The notes beneath the pieces are model-generated. The model ran no database searches. It was not told where the DNA came from and saw only the letters and a program-made list of their open reading frames with translations. Made by a program: the position numbers and the translations under genes. Below are positions 25,076 to 36,440 of a DNA stretch of 64,000 nucleotides, piece after piece (position 1 is the first letter of the stretch; every line of letters starts with the position of its first letter). This DNA comes from Aplidium turbinatum (lineage: Eukaryota; Chordata; Ascidiacea; Aplousobranchia; Polyclinidae). Where the stretch lies: contig OU964923.1 in the NCBI GenBank assembly GCA_918807975.1, positions 2,666,001-2,730,000 on the forward strand, read 5' to 3'.

Positions 25076-27590
25076 ATGTACACCGAGCTTGCTATTTTTC
25101 GACTGCACAGTTTTTCAACTGCACTGCACGTGTTCGCAGTGGCCAACATTTGCCTCAATACGACAACCTTATAAACGTGTTAGGCTGCTATCCTTGTCTT
25201 ACAATAACATTCAAAATGATGCAGTTGGTTTCCTTGTATGGGTCTTTCCACATCGGTATCTCCCCACAGAGCTCTGCCTGTTATCAGACGACGAAATCGG
25301 GCATCTTACCTTGATTCAACGTCTACTGACATTAAAGCAATGTAAAAATGACCGATTTGTCATCTGGGCTGTTAACAGACAGGGGTGGCATCTGGATAGC
25401 CATTGCTTTAATTTTAAATTTACTTTAATTCTACTTGCACTAGAATATCTTTTAAAGCCATTTCTGTTCCACGATTCTTATAAATGTGGACGGTTGGCAA
25501 AGTTTCGGGGAGACCCTGGTTTCGTGTTAACATGGCTTTCATATTCGACAATCCTAGCGCTTTAACAGTTTTTGTACCAACGTTCTGCAATTGTAGAGAA
25601 TTTGTGTTCGGTTTTTGTTGCTAACACACATTCAGTCAGTATGCTTTGCTGGTTGAATCTGTCGAACATATTTTTACGTTTGGTTTGCTCTTGAGATGAC
25701 CTTTGAGTTACTACATTGATCATTCTTGTACGAAGCTGAGTTTATTGTAATTAGTAATTAATCGCATTCTTTATGGTCTTGAGAAATTGTTTTTTCAGCC
25801 ACTTCTATTCTGTAGCTTATTCGTGCAATAACAATGTAATCATTACAAAACAATCGGTTCGCCATCACTGAGCTGCTTCGGATGCGCTTTTCTATGACGT
25901 TTTTATTGGTCTTGGCATCCTGCGAATAAAATATTGGGAATGTTGTGGTTTGTCACGTGACTCACAAGACTATACATGTCGCGGTCAAAATGTTAAATGT
26001 ATGAATGTAAAATATTTGCCATCGGTCTGAGGAATTTCTGACGAATTTAATTTTAGATGTTTCTCTAGCCTACCTGTGACTGTCAGATGATGGTATAACG
26101 GGGGGTTGGGTTTTATACCTTGCAACCGAGCTATGGGTATAGTACATTGCCACAGTGTAGCCTACTTTACCTATCCAACACAGCTCAATAGGGTCACTGC
26201 TTAAAGTGAAGGTGAAGATCTCATACTAAGTTAAGGAGCTTTGGGGAATGAGAACATAAGGTTATCATCATATTAGGCCTAGACCATTTACACTATGCTA
26301 GAAGGGTGGCCAGTTCATTTCTCTCTGCGCATTTCTTTCAAAAACTACGCTCACCCAATTCGTTACACCCTGGGTATAGGTGAGCGGTGTTTATCAACAA
26401 CCAGCTTAAGCCGGGAGTCGAACCAGGATCGCGATAATGGAAAGTCGGCTCTTTATACTGGGCAACTTTGTCAATTGCGTCTAAACTCATTTTCACATAG
26501 ACTCATACATCTGCATCTAAAACTGCACATTTTGCCCACCCCTAAAAACAAACTGTGCAGTTAATAAAAGTTAGGCTAGAAGACATTTTGATGAAAAATA
26601 TCAAGTGAGCAAAGCATTATCAAGAACAGCAGCGGGTTCAGAAAAAAATATAGGGACATTATCGTTACAACTTACAACGAAGCTGATATTGTGAAAGAAA
26701 GATATTAATATTGAGGCCCGAAAAAATATACATAAACAATATTTAAACGATATATAGCCTACTATTATTACTACAAAAAGTGCTCAATGCCAAGCAGAGC
26801 AAATTACATCAAATATAGTTAGGCCTATATTATTAGATTTAGATTTTCTTTCACTTTTTATTATTTAGCCTACAAACTTCTGGTTGGTTTTTCAATTGAA
26901 TTAGGAGAAGCTGATTTTTTTAGTTGGTACTGAGGGGTAGCCTACTTAACTCAGACAATGTCTTTATTGATAACATTTGCTTTGTGGTCCAGCACTTCAC
27001 TCATATCACAGGAAATTAAACGTTTGCACAAAAAATGTCCGAATGAATTGCTTCTTCTTCGTTTGAACCTTCTTCGCCACTTCGAGGGGCTCTACCTTTT
27101 ACCATGAAATGCTATAGTCGTCGGACACAGTAAATAAAATTAGAACAATTTATCGTTTTTTGTCCCAATTCCAAGCCACCTGGAAACCGTGGTCCTCGGA
27201 CAATTAACTGTCAAGATTTGGTAAAAAATGTTAGCTGCTGGTAAGCATGAATTTGAGTTCATAGGCTTTAGGCCTACATAATTTTGTCCGATTGTTGCTA
27301 AAAAACGATATTGCAAGGGCAGCCGAAGAATCAATTCACGGTCGGACCTGCTGTCCGTAAACATGCAACTGCTAGTTGTTTTGGCAGCCTAGCCACTTTA
27401 ACATAACAACTTTTGTAAGAACCAGTGAAGCTTCGAAGCAATCAACTAATTAGAAGTACAGGTAGAATAGCGTTTCAACTAATTAGAAGTTAGAGGTAGC
27501 CTACAACAGAGAAAAATGCAAACAGTTCTGACAGAAAATAAATTTAAGTGAACGTAATACTGAAAAGTTTGGGTGTTCATCAGGACAATT
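25076..27590. other. intergenic DNA, no gene seen
   Basis: A 158-codon open frame at 25089-25565 overlaps a piece of the hairpin MITE family and has no domain signal. One SINE lies at about 26300-26480. From about 26050 onward the words TAGCCTA and TAGGCCTA become very frequent. Confidence 0.55.
26300..26480 (-). repeat. tRNA-derived SINE (S4)
   Basis: On the minus strand a tRNA-like head runs GTTGCCCAGTATAAAGAGCC to the B box GGTTCGACTCCCGGC at about 26415. It is followed by a body with CGCTCACCTATACCCAGGGT. The limits are approximate. Confidence 0.5.
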
Positions 27591-27591
27591 G

Positions 27592-27811
27592 TCGTTTCTA
27601 GCACTAGTTGCAACGTTCATCTGATGAAAGTAAAAGTAACGACAAACAGGCTAATTTATAGCTTCACTGACGTTTCGCGCATCATGACAATGAGCATTCT
27701 CGGAGCGCAGGATATGCGCAGAGCGCTCTGAGGATGCGCATGGTCATGATGCGCAAAACGCGGCTTTCACTTTCATCAGATGAACGTTGTAACTATAGTG
27801 CTAAAAACGAT
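27592..27811. repeat. fold-back MITE (TAGCACTAGTTGC family), copy 2
   Basis: The left end TTCTAGCACTAGTTGCAACG and the inverted right end (TTTTAGCACTATAGTTACAACG on the other strand, with small differences) define an element of about 220 bp. Its centre has a second palindromic pair, CATGACAATGAGCATTCTC against GATGCGCATGGTCATGATGC. The copy at 16991 lacks this inner part. Confidence 0.7.
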
Positions 27812-27834
27812 TAAGTGTAGGCTATTTGACGCCG

Positions 27835-28004
27835 TAGGCAGCGTGGCCTAAAAGGTTAGAGCTAGGGAATATATTTCGATGACGTGGGTTCGCTTCCCAC
27901 CTCTGGTGTAGGCTCTTCTTTTCTGTAATTAGCCTACCAATCCAAGTTCGAAGCACGGATCAACTCTCTGGTTGAGTGCTAGAAGGTTGGACGTAGGCTA
28001 GGGA
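27835..28004 (+). repeat. tRNA-headed repeat H, copy 1 (interrupted)
   Basis: The A-box-like GTGGCCTAAAAGGTTAGAGC and B-box-like TGGGTTCGCTTCCC resemble a tRNA head. The body TTCTTTTCTGTAATTAGCC... matches copies at 58496-58650 (+) and 32400-32655 (-). The element is interrupted at 28005 by MITE G copy 2 and hAT-A1; its sequence probably resumes at about 32375. Confidence 0.6.
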
Positions 28005-28459
28005 CAGGACAGGGATATCTAAAGAAGGGGATGTGAAGGCTCACAGTGATTGCCTTATTCTAGTGACACTAGGCTACTATAGGGCGGTAGCAAGTTTGTA
28101 GCGTGTGAAACATGCGGTTCTTTTCACAATTGCAAAAAGTTTTGTTGTGCAGCTGGTACAGTCAGCTACAGAAGACAATTAGTAAATGTTACATAGAGCA
28201 TATTTAAAGAATAGGCTACTTGTTTGGAAAGACAGTTGAAAAGTTACCAGTAGGTCTAAGCCGTTTTTCTTAACAAAGCCTTTGCAGTAGGCTAGATGTA
28301 AAGCCAGTAAACAGGTAACGGTAGTTGAGTTTAACAAGTAACCAAGAGCATGCAGTGAGTATCCAGGCCTGATGCTAAAAGCACAATGCAGATTATCAGA
28401 AGCCCTTCTATTGTCAGACGTATTAAAAGTCTTTGTATCCCCTTCTTTAGATATTCCTG
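28005..28459. mobile_element. hAT-type MITE (family G), copy 2
   Basis: This copy is inverted relative to 991-1484, with the same terminal CAGGGATATCTAAAGAAGGG. It starts CAGGACAGGGATATC, a small duplication at the end. Its 8-bp target duplication GCTAGGGA lies at 27997-28004. On the right it is split, because hAT-A1 inserted across its edge: GCT is at 28460-28462 and GCTAGGGA reappears at about 32372-32379. Relative to copy 1 it carries two extra GGCTA pentamers (28072-28076 and 28214-28218). Confidence 0.75.
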
Positions 28460-28605
28460 GCTCAGTGTTGGGCGCGATAACTCATTTTTCAGTTAAGCGA
28501 TAACGATAATCGATAAACGAAAAATGCCTGAAGCGATAACGATAAATCAAAAAAAAGTTAAGCGATAACGATAAAATTATCGCCGATAATGTCCGATAAC
28601 GATAT

Positions 28606-28803
28606 TTTTTTTTTTTGATTAGCGCTGCCCATCCCATGCAGCATGAACTGTTTTCATCAACATGACAAAAAATCGAACATAATATGCTGTAAAGGGACAA
28701 AACTTTTTGTAAGTTATGCATGAATAGAATCGCAACAGCGGCAGTGGGTATCGAATCTTCAACCTTTTGATCCAGAATCAAACCACTGAGGTAACCGCCC
28801 TGC
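28606..28803 (-). repeat. tRNA-derived SINE inside hAT-A1
   Basis: On the minus strand the head reads GGCGGTTACCTCAGTGGTTT (A box) and AAGATTCGATACCC (B box). A body follows, then a tail of AATC plus about 12 A. The same SINE is at the same place in hAT-A2 (33801-33993), so it was captured before the family spread. Confidence 0.6.
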
Positions 28804-30362
28804 TTATAATTATACCTTCAGATACAAGTTGGATGCTTTTATCAATTGGGTTACACTGCCGCTTACGTGCAATAGGTAAATTAATTAAATCAAATGAAAA
28901 TACCATTAAAAAGTCCAAACTTTGTATTTGCATTCTGCTTAAAGCAAAGTCAGCAATAATTGAAAAAATTCCAAAAAACGCAAAATGCTTGAAAATTTAT
29001 CAGTAATCTTAAGCGTTATTGGTAGTAAAAATGTGCATAGGCTACTGTGAAATCCATCAAGCTTGTCAAACAGTCGTGTTTGTTTTAGAACAATAACATA
29101 ATTATCGTAATTTACTGATAATTTCAGATATTTTGTTTTTGTTTTCTTTGTGAACACTATCATTAAAGCAATGGCAGAACGCTGAGTTGTAGAGATAAGA
29201 ATTACAATATAAGCACTGTATTAGTGGGAATAAAAATATTTGATTGAGCGTAGGCAAGACGGACTATATAGAGGCCATGACAACGTACAATGGGATTGTT
29301 AAAACTGGGGGCAGATAGTGACGTCATAGTGCCATTGTCTTCAATGAAATTTCTCTACAGATGCTTCCATTTTGCAGTGCGTTTAGTTCAGGGTAGTCAG
29401 GAATTATCTTACTTTAATGAATACCGGTACAGTACCCTACTTAAGTTAGAACTCTAAACTTGGTAGGAATGCGATTTATCGGTGTCCTATATCAGCATAA
29501 GTATGAGATAGATCGATATTGGAAACAGAAATAGCCTACTTTGATTTGTTTTGGTATTTCAAAATACTGTATGTTTTTTTCAATCGTTTTGAAATCCAAG
29601 CAATTTCATTTGGTTGTGCGTTTAAAACGATAGTGAAAAACTGGAGAATCTCAGAACGTACGCCTAATAAACTGTCGGACTAAATTTGACCCAACACGTC
29701 TGACGCCTACATGAATGAGAGAGTGTCCTACAAGTCAGCAGTTCTTGAGATCACCAGCTGAGTGTATGAAACTGCCATACAAAATTACTAGACTAGGCTA
29801 CTAGTTTGAGAATCTCAAATAGGCCTGTCGCTGTCAGTTTCTGTTAGATAGAAAACGAATAATTTACTTTTGCCTTTTCCGGAGTGTTTTTTTTCATCAT
29901 TTCATTTTGATTTGAAACAAATTATACTTTTCTTGGCTTCCCCTTAATCCATATTTCGGAAATTTTTGCAATAAACAGATTAAAATCATCAGTCAAAAAG
30001 TTTTCCAATCCCCAGTGCTATTGCATGATAAGCTGCTTTTCCGGTTGTAATACAATGATTGTTTTTACGTTCATGGATGATTTGATGCGAAACAGCATAG
30101 CTTAGTTGAATTGCTGGTCGTCATTTGAGCTATTAGGGCGGAGGGTCTACCCTTGAGCAACTCGGTTACCTTACTAGTAATGAGTCAGGATGCACCGTAA
30201 GTCCGTAAGTAGCCTACCCGTATTTCGAAATATGTTTGTTTTGAACAGCCTTGATGGATAGACTACTTAACGTCCTAATACGTCTACATTTGATTCAATC
30301 TTATATTTGATTTGTTTTACGTTGTGAAGCATTGTTTGTGATATATTAGTACTCTTGTAAAT

Positions 30363-31541
30363 ATGGTTAAGAAGTGCTGTGTTTTTAATTGCAATGGAAA
30401 TTATAGTGAAGAAAATAAAGTTGCAGTGTTTAGACTGCCTAAAGTAAATGCCAACCGAACGTGATAGATGGCTTGCCACTATCCCAAGGGACAGTAGCGT
30501 AGCCAGGAATTTTGAAAGGGGGGGTTTTGACCACCCAGCGGCTGGGGGTCTGGGGGGCCTCCCCCGGAAAATTTTGAAAAATTACTTTGAATTTGGTGCA
30601 TTCTGAGAGCATTTTCAACAAAAATGTGGGTACGAATATTCCTGTAAAATGGTGCTGTCTGGTAGCATAGCAAAAGGATAAGATCATGTTTTCTTCGGCA
30701 TTTTTCGAAAATAAAGCTATGTCTCTGTGTTTTCTTGTTGCTAATTTCTGGCTGAGATGGTTGAATGTTTGGTATTGGCAAAACCCGCTCTTTTAATGCA
30801 ATTTTGTTTAAAATTAGGCAATTTTTTTTTTAGACTGAAAGCATCATTCTCAATATCGTGACGTCACACGCGTGCCAAAAGGGGGGGTTGTGACCCCCAA
30901 ACCCCCCCCTTGGCTACGCCACTGCCAAGGGATAATATTTCCGATTCAAAGGACACCGTCGTTTGTGAACGCCATTGGTCAGAAAACTATCCTTTTGAAT
31001 TTAGTTCCTTCACCACCATTTCTTCCAAAAGTACTCAAAGGGCGTTAAGTGGAACTCGCAATCAGCCTGTTGATGAATTACCAAGTTTTGACAAAAGTGA
31101 CTTTATTGTGAGCTTTGAAAATCTCCTGGCTAATGCTTTTAGTGTCCAATTTCCTTTTTTAGCAGGTGATGATGTTGTTGTAGCCTATTTCGGGCTCATC
31201 AGACGCTTGTTTTTCAATGCAAGGAATTTATGCAAGATTCCGGCATACCCAGGTTTGTGTTAAAAATTGATGACAATCTGAGCTTTGAAGCATTTCATTC
31301 TGGAGTAAAATGCTCTATAACGTCTCTATCAGCAAGTAAATGTTCCAGATGGTCAAACATTCAAGAAGCTGTGAGATTCTTGCATTATATGGAATTATCT
31401 CATCAACAAAGTATTCTTTTACAACAGATGAAATCGATGAATTTTATGCCAGCTATACAAAAGAAATACACCGTGGAAACAATCGTTAGGTCCTTCGAAT
31501 ATTTTTCTTTGTCCAGACCAGAAGCTCATACAACCAACTGA
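30363..31541 (+). pseudogene. THAP-domain transposase remnant
   Basis: The N-terminal C2CH THAP finger can be read across two blocks. 30363-30489 gives CCVFNCNG, FRLPK and, after a +1 frame change, ERDRWLATIPRD. 30933 onward gives NISDSKDTVVCERHWSENYP. The four zinc ligands (C, C, C, H) and the conserved W and P are present. Downstream frames (to 31263, then 31230-31541) continue as alpha-helical sequence such as FEYFSLSRPEAHTTN but I cannot assign catalytic residues. The 433-bp MITE at 30492-30924 separates the blocks. As it stands the gene cannot be translated whole. Confidence 0.7.
30492..30924. mobile_element. hAT MITE S1 inserted in the THAP gene
   Basis: The ends are CAGTAGCGTAGCC and, inverted, CAGTGGCGTAGCC. 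The 8-bp target duplication is CCAAGGGA (30484-30491 and 30925-30932). The body has G-runs near the left end and C-runs near the right, and a CRE palindrome GTGACGTCAC. A relative in opposite orientation is at 35798-36298. Confidence 0.9.
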
Positions 31542-32384
31542 GACGGGATTTCAAGTTGCCCAGTAGCCTGCCAGAACACTTACAAGACTTACAAATCTCA
31601 AGCTTGGGAATTAATTATCATAGACTAGTTAACGTTAGTTTATGAACTTTTCTGGATATTCATGAATTTTTTTCTTGAGTGTTCTCATTAACACTAAGTT
31701 ACTATAAGTCGGATTAGCATATTAGTCAAATTATATACTGTAGGCTACTAAAGATGATGCGTATCAGCCTTGTCTCGATATTGACTTGTTTATAAGGCTT
31801 AGTGAATGATGCCTTACTTTTTACACATTAACAATTAATCTTTTAACTAAGCGAGTCTAGGCTACGAGTAGCTGGTGCATTGTTGTTTTTTTAGATACTT
31901 TTTGCTAGTGATGTTACTACTTTTTTAAATATCTCAGTGTTATCATGGCTGATCTATCGCAATTTAGCTTTCGTTTCAGTGTTATAAATATTAACGTTCA
32001 ATTGAAGACAATGGCACCATGACGTCACTATCTGCCCCCAGTTTTAACAATCCCATTGTACGTTGTCATGGCCTCTATATAGTCCGTCTTGAGCGTAGGC
32101 TATGTCGCATAGGTGAATGAGAAAGGTTATACTGTATTTAGATTCAATCTGTATTCAATTTTAGTTTCATAGGTGGCCAGTAAAAATATTAGGCTACTTT
32201 TCATAGTCTTTCTACTTGTGTGTTGATCCGAAATAAAATTTATCGGCGATAATCAAATATTGCCTTTGGCGATAACGATAAACGATAACTGAAAAAATAA
32301 TTGAGCGATAGCGATAGGCGATAAAAATTCATCGCCGATAATTATCGCCGATAATGCCCATCACTGCCCTGGCTAGGGATAGTA

Positions 32385-32825
32385 GCCTACATTTGTTGTC
32401 GTATTTGTAATCTGCAGGTCGTTGCAACCGATGGAATGTTTTGACCGGTAGAAGCTTTAAACATAGAGCAATTTCCTCTATGAACCAGCTGACTGCAGTC
32501 ATTGTGACTCTTCTAGCACTCAGCCAGAAAACTGATTCTTGCCTTAAACTTTGTTTGGTAATTACAGAAGAAAAAAGATTAATAGCAGGGCTGCTGGGAA
32601 GCAAACCCACGCAATCGAAATTACTATCCCCTAACCCTGTAGGGCGTAGGCTATGCCAAGCTGGCAACGACAAAACGTTTAATTAATTTACTTCTTAACG
32701 TGCATAAGTCGCATCACTGCAATCAGCAAGTTTAAATCTTGCCTTCTGATTGGTTAATTAACCTCATCTGTAGTTGCAGCGACCTGCAGATTTCAAATAC
32801 GACGGTAGCCAGCATCACTTAAACA
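32385..32825 (-). repeat. tRNA-headed fold-back repeat H, copy 2
   Basis: Inverted arms of about 45 bp (GTCGTATTTGTAATCTGCAG near 32398 against its inverse near 32775-32810) flank a minus-strand tRNA-like unit. The B-box-like sequence is GCGTGGGTTTGCTTCCC at about 32600. The body TTTTTTCTTCTGTAATTACC matches the copies at 27835 and 58496. Confidence 0.55.
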
Positions 32826-33397
32826 TGTTCTGATTGGTTTATATCTTGACGGTGCCATCGAGACTTATACTGAGAATGGACATGTTAAAGTGGCTACCAG
32901 TTGTTTTTGTTACAATGGACAGAAATAATATATAATGCTAAATTTCTTTCAACTCAATAACTTACTTCGGTCACAAGCACCTTTTAACGTTCGCGTTTTG
33001 TCGCTTCTACCTTTTTCTCGATCTTTGCTATGTTGACGTGTATTGTTTTTGATATGATGGTCAGAAATAAAAAACAAAAAAAATAACTGAAGAGAGAGAG
33101 AGATAGCCTAGAATTCCTAGATTGTTTATTTGCCTTTCAATATAGCAAGATAAATACATAATGTCAGTTACGTAGCCGGATCCATTTTACATGGGGTGAG
33201 GGGTGGGGCGGGGGGCTAAGAAGGGGCAAGGCTTTTTCCAGCAGGGGCAACATTTTTCGTGACGTCATAAGTGAAGGCGATAGGCTATAGGCCTATTGCT
33301 TTAAATTTGATGTTAGCGTTAAATTTTAATTGATGATAAAAAATTAACTTTCTGCTTTGGACTGGTCATTCTCATTACATTTTCTGATTCTGGTTAG

Positions 33398-33574
33398 GTT
33401 ATAATTGAAGGAAAAGCGACACAAATGACAGTAGGCTATCTAAATAACGATCATGGTGAATCAATTGCTGATACACCATTTGAAGATCATACGAAAAAAT
33501 TAACAGTATCAGTCGCAAAAGGGACAGAGAAAAAGTTGCAACTTCCAATAAAAATGGTTGCAAGAAAACCTTGA
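33398..33574 (+). CDS. candidate 3'-terminal exon of an unrecognised gene
   Basis: After an acceptor-like TTTTCTGATTCTGGTTAG, the frame reads VIIEGKATQMTVGYLNN, continues with PFEDHTKKLTVSVAKG and ends KMVARKP at a stop (33572-33574). Two AATAAA signals follow within 45 bases (33601-33606, 33612-33617), which fits a real transcript end. The 58 codons are open and have a balanced composition. I do not recognise the protein and found no convincing upstream exon; it may be a gene fragment or part of a decayed element. A TAGGCTA heptamer lies inside the coding frame. Confidence 0.35.
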   Translation, partial: VIIEGKATQMTVGYLNNDHGESIADTPFEDHTKKLTVSVAKGTEKKLQLPIKMVARKP

Positions 33575-33800
33575 AACGCTCTTTGGTTCACTGCAGTATG
33601 AATAAACTACAATAAAGAGCTAGGTTGCAGGTAACATTTAAAGCAGTGTTGGGCGCGATAACTCATTTTTCAGTTAAGCGATAACGATAATCGATAAACG
33701 AAAAATGCCTAAAGCGATAACGATAAACGATAAATCAAAAAAAAGTTAAGCGATAACGATAAACGATAAATTATCGCCGATAATGTCCGATAACGATTTT

Positions 33801-33993
33801 TTTTTTTTTTTATTAGCGCTGCCCCATCCCATGCAGCACGAACTGTTTTCATCAACATGACGAAAAATCGAAGATAATGTATTGTGAAGGGACAAAAATT
33901 TTTGTAAGTTATGCATGAACAGAATCGCAACAGCGGCAGTGGGTATCGAATCTTCAACCTCTTGATCCAAAATCAAACCACTGAGGTAACCGC
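33801..33993 (-). repeat. tRNA-derived SINE inside hAT-A2
   Basis: This is the same SINE as at 28606-28803, with B box AAGATTCGATACCC and a poly-A tail that appears as a T-run at 33798-33811 on the plus strand. It is shared by both hAT-A copies. Confidence 0.6.
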
Positions 33994-34778
33994 CCTGCTT
34001 ATAATTATACCTTCAGATACCAGTTGGATGCTTTTATCAATTGAGTTACACTGCCGCTTACGTGCAGTAGGCAAAATAATTAAATCAAATGAAAATACCA
34101 TAAAAAATTCCAAACTTTGTATTTTGCTTTCTACGGGTTGTTTACAGCAAAGTCAGCAATAATTGAAAAAATTCCAAAAAACGCAAAATGCTTGAAAATT
34201 TATCAGTAGCCTAATCTTAAGCGTTATTGGTAGTAAAAATGTGCATACTGTGAAATCCATCAAGCTTGTCAAATTAGTTGTGTTTGTTTTAGAACAATAA
34301 CATAATTATCGTAATTTACTGTAATTTCAGATAAAATTTTCTGTTTTCTTTGTGAAGACCATCATTAAAGCAATGGCAGAACGCTGAGTTGTTGAGATAA
34401 GAATTACAATATAGGCACTGTATTATTAGTGGGAATAAAAATATTTGATTGAGGTAGGCTATGTCGCATAGGCAAATCGTCGTCGTATCCAGGCTTACGC
34501 CCGGTGGTTGAAGATTTAGATTAAGTGGACGAGAAGCAGCTTGCCGATTGCAGCAAAACAACAAGAGACTTGTTGCATGCATGTCATTGCATTGCAATTT
34601 GCAACTCTAAAAAGTATTGTGTTGTCAGGGCCGTTGCTGCAGGGGGCGTGCCCCTCCCATGACAACGACCTGTGCACACACACTTCAGGCACTGAAGAAG
34701 AACTGGTTTTAATTTTAGTTTCATGAACTAGGTGGCTAGTAAAAATATTACTTTTCATGTTCTTTCCGCTTGTGTGTT

Positions 34779-36440
34779 CAGGCCCGTAGCCAGCCGGGGG
34801 CCAGGGGAGGCCTCGCCCCCCCTGAAAAAAATTTCGCCCCTGGCAAAATCCCAACATTCTTGAGCAACAGCTGCAATTATAATGATTTTGCCCATTTTCC
34901 CGTTGCACAGCTCCAACTGGCCCAATTAACTACAATTGTTTTGTTTAGTTAACAGCTATGATGATTAAACAATTTCGCCCCCTCACCTAACTCCTCCTTT
35001 GGCAACCTCAACAGGTTCAATTCAACCAAGGCCAACACGTGTTAGGTTGGCAAAAAAATTGTCAGAAACTGTGTAAAATAAAAATGTTTTGGGAAAGAAT
35101 GATAACCTAACAAAGAGGGAATGGATTTCCAGCAGGCCTACAAACCGGTACAAATTAGGCTATACTTAATTCTTACCATTCTTAAATACTTACCATACTT
35201 AATTCATACTTAATTCATACCCATTAGCCTACTTACCATACTTAATTCTAAGGGTCAGTGATAACCAATCTGTGCAGTGATAAACCAAATTTGTGCAGTT
35301 AAGCAGTGTTTATTTTTTTTCTTCAATCCAATCAGTGTAAATAAATTTTGTTTCTAGTTTTCTGATCTGTGAAGTGTTCAACCTTGCAGCAGATATTGCT
35401 ACATTTGAATCTAGCACTGCCGTTTGTGAGTGTGGATTCTCAGTGTTAACAAGGGCTGGCGCTCCCACTAGACGGAGCATGTTACAACCAAGACAGGCAA
35501 ACTTGGTGCTTATGGCCTTTGAACATTCTGTATCGAAATCTATCGATTTAGACTTGTTTGTGAGACGGCTTGCATCCAAACATCCGCGACTGCAATTGCA
35601 ATAGACTAGCTCACGGTTGTATAGGCGGAATGTAATCATATATATCAAAATCCTCGGCACTAGCTTCTTCGAGCCAGTTAAAGTTTTTGCTCGTAACAAG
35701 TAGCCTACCGCTATTTATACAACAAGTCAACAATTGCTTTGTTATGTTGGTCATTGTAATATGGTTGCCGTGATAAGAGACCAGTGTTGGTCTTAACCAG
35801 TGGCGTAGCCAAAGGGGGGGGGGGGGTTACAACCCCCCCCCTTTGGCACGCGTGTGACGTCACGATATTGAGAATGATGCTTTCAGTCTCTTTATGCTTG
35901 AGCATGATGCTTTCAGTCTAAAAAAATTTGCCTAATTTTAAACAAAACTGCATTAAAAGAGCGAGTTGTGCCAATACCTAACATTCAAACATCTCAGCCA
36001 GGAATTAGTAACAAGAAAACATAGAGACTTAGCTTTATTTCTGAAAAATGCTGAAGAAAACATGATCTTATCCTTTTGCTATGCCACCTGACAGCACCAT
36101 TTTGCAGGAATATTCATACCCACATTTTTGTTGAAAATGCTCTCAGAATGCACCAAATTCAAAGTGATTTTTCAAAATTTTCTGGGGGAGGCCCCCCAGA
36201 CCCCCCGTCGCTGGGTGTCGTCTTAGGCGAACACGTCGTCGGGCTTCGCCCGCCGGTCGTCAAAACCTCTCCTTTCAAAATTCCCGGCTACACTACTGGT
36301 CTTAACACTAAATTGACATATTGAAATTTTTGTGGATACCGGTGTTTAAGAGGTTAAAATGCCAAAATCATTCAAATTTATTCGGCACCCCCTAACGAAA
36401 AGTTGGCCCCTCCTTGCTCTGCGGTCTGGCTACGGCCCTG
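34779..36440 (+). mobile_element. hAT-E with transposase C-terminal remnant
   Basis: The ends are CAGGCCCGTAGCCAG and, inverted, CAGGGCCGTAGCCAG. The perfect 8-bp duplication is TGTGTGTT (34771-34778 and 36441-36448); hAT-A1 shows the empty site at about 32218. At about 35378-35601 the plus strand reads TFESSTAVCECGFSVLTRA, followed by SMLQPRQANLVLMAFEH, a degenerate hAT C-terminal dimerisation domain. The rest of the transposase is absent, so this is an internally deleted copy. MITE S2 (35798-36298) is nested inside it. Confidence 0.87.
35798..36298. mobile_element. hAT MITE S2 nested in hAT-E
   Basis: The left end is CAGTGGCGTAGCC and the right end GGCTACACTACTG. The 8-bp duplication is GTCTTAAC (35790-35797 and 36299-36306). 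It is related to MITE S1 at 30492 in inverted orientation, sharing GTGACGTCACGATATTGAGA and the C-rich/G-rich subterminal blocks. Confidence 0.9.

Larger units (their letters stand above)
29255..32091 (+). mobile_element. P-type DNA transposon with THAP transposase remnant
   Basis: Terminal inverted repeats of about 91 bp (29255-29347 and 32000-32091, only a few mismatches) begin CAAGACGGACTATATAGAGG. The flanking 8-bp duplication is AGCGTAGG at 29247-29254 and 32092-32099. The sister element hAT-A2 has the empty site near 34450. Inside, a THAP zinc finger starts at 30363 (MVKKCCVFNCNG...VFRLPK, then ERDRWLATIP, then CERHW after a MITE). THAP, 8-bp duplications and terminal inverted repeats together point to the P superfamily. 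The coding region is decayed: there is a frame change after FRLPK, the MITE insertion splits the finger, and further frames continue at 30933-31541. Confidence 0.82.
28463..32366. mobile_element. hAT-A1, non-autonomous hAT transposon with nested elements
   Basis: The ends are CAGTGTTGGGCGCGATAACT and, inverted, CAGTGATGGGCATTATCGGC, both typical of hAT. The target duplication is TCCTGGCT (28455-28462) against CCCTGGCT (32367-32374). Both ends have dense subterminal GCGATAACGATAA and ATCGCCGATAA repeats, likely transposase binding sites. Without the nested P-type element the body is about 1.06 kb and non-coding. It also holds an older tRNA-derived SINE. A sister copy, hAT-A2, lies at 33644-49808. 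Confidence 0.88.

Noticed and set aside
25089-25565. 158-codon open frame on the plus strand
   Set aside because: It overlaps a fragment of the hairpin MITE family, has no domain-like pattern, and overlaps a second open frame. Length alone is not enough in this DNA.
28463-28620. CRISPR-like or satellite reading of the GCGATAACGATAA repeats
   Set aside because: The units are irregular, have no spacers, and occur in inverted form at the element ends; they are hAT subterminal repeats.
33175-33265. G-rich stretch beginning ACGTAGCCGGATCC
   Set aside because: It resembles a decayed end of the hAT MITE S family, but no limits or duplication are visible.
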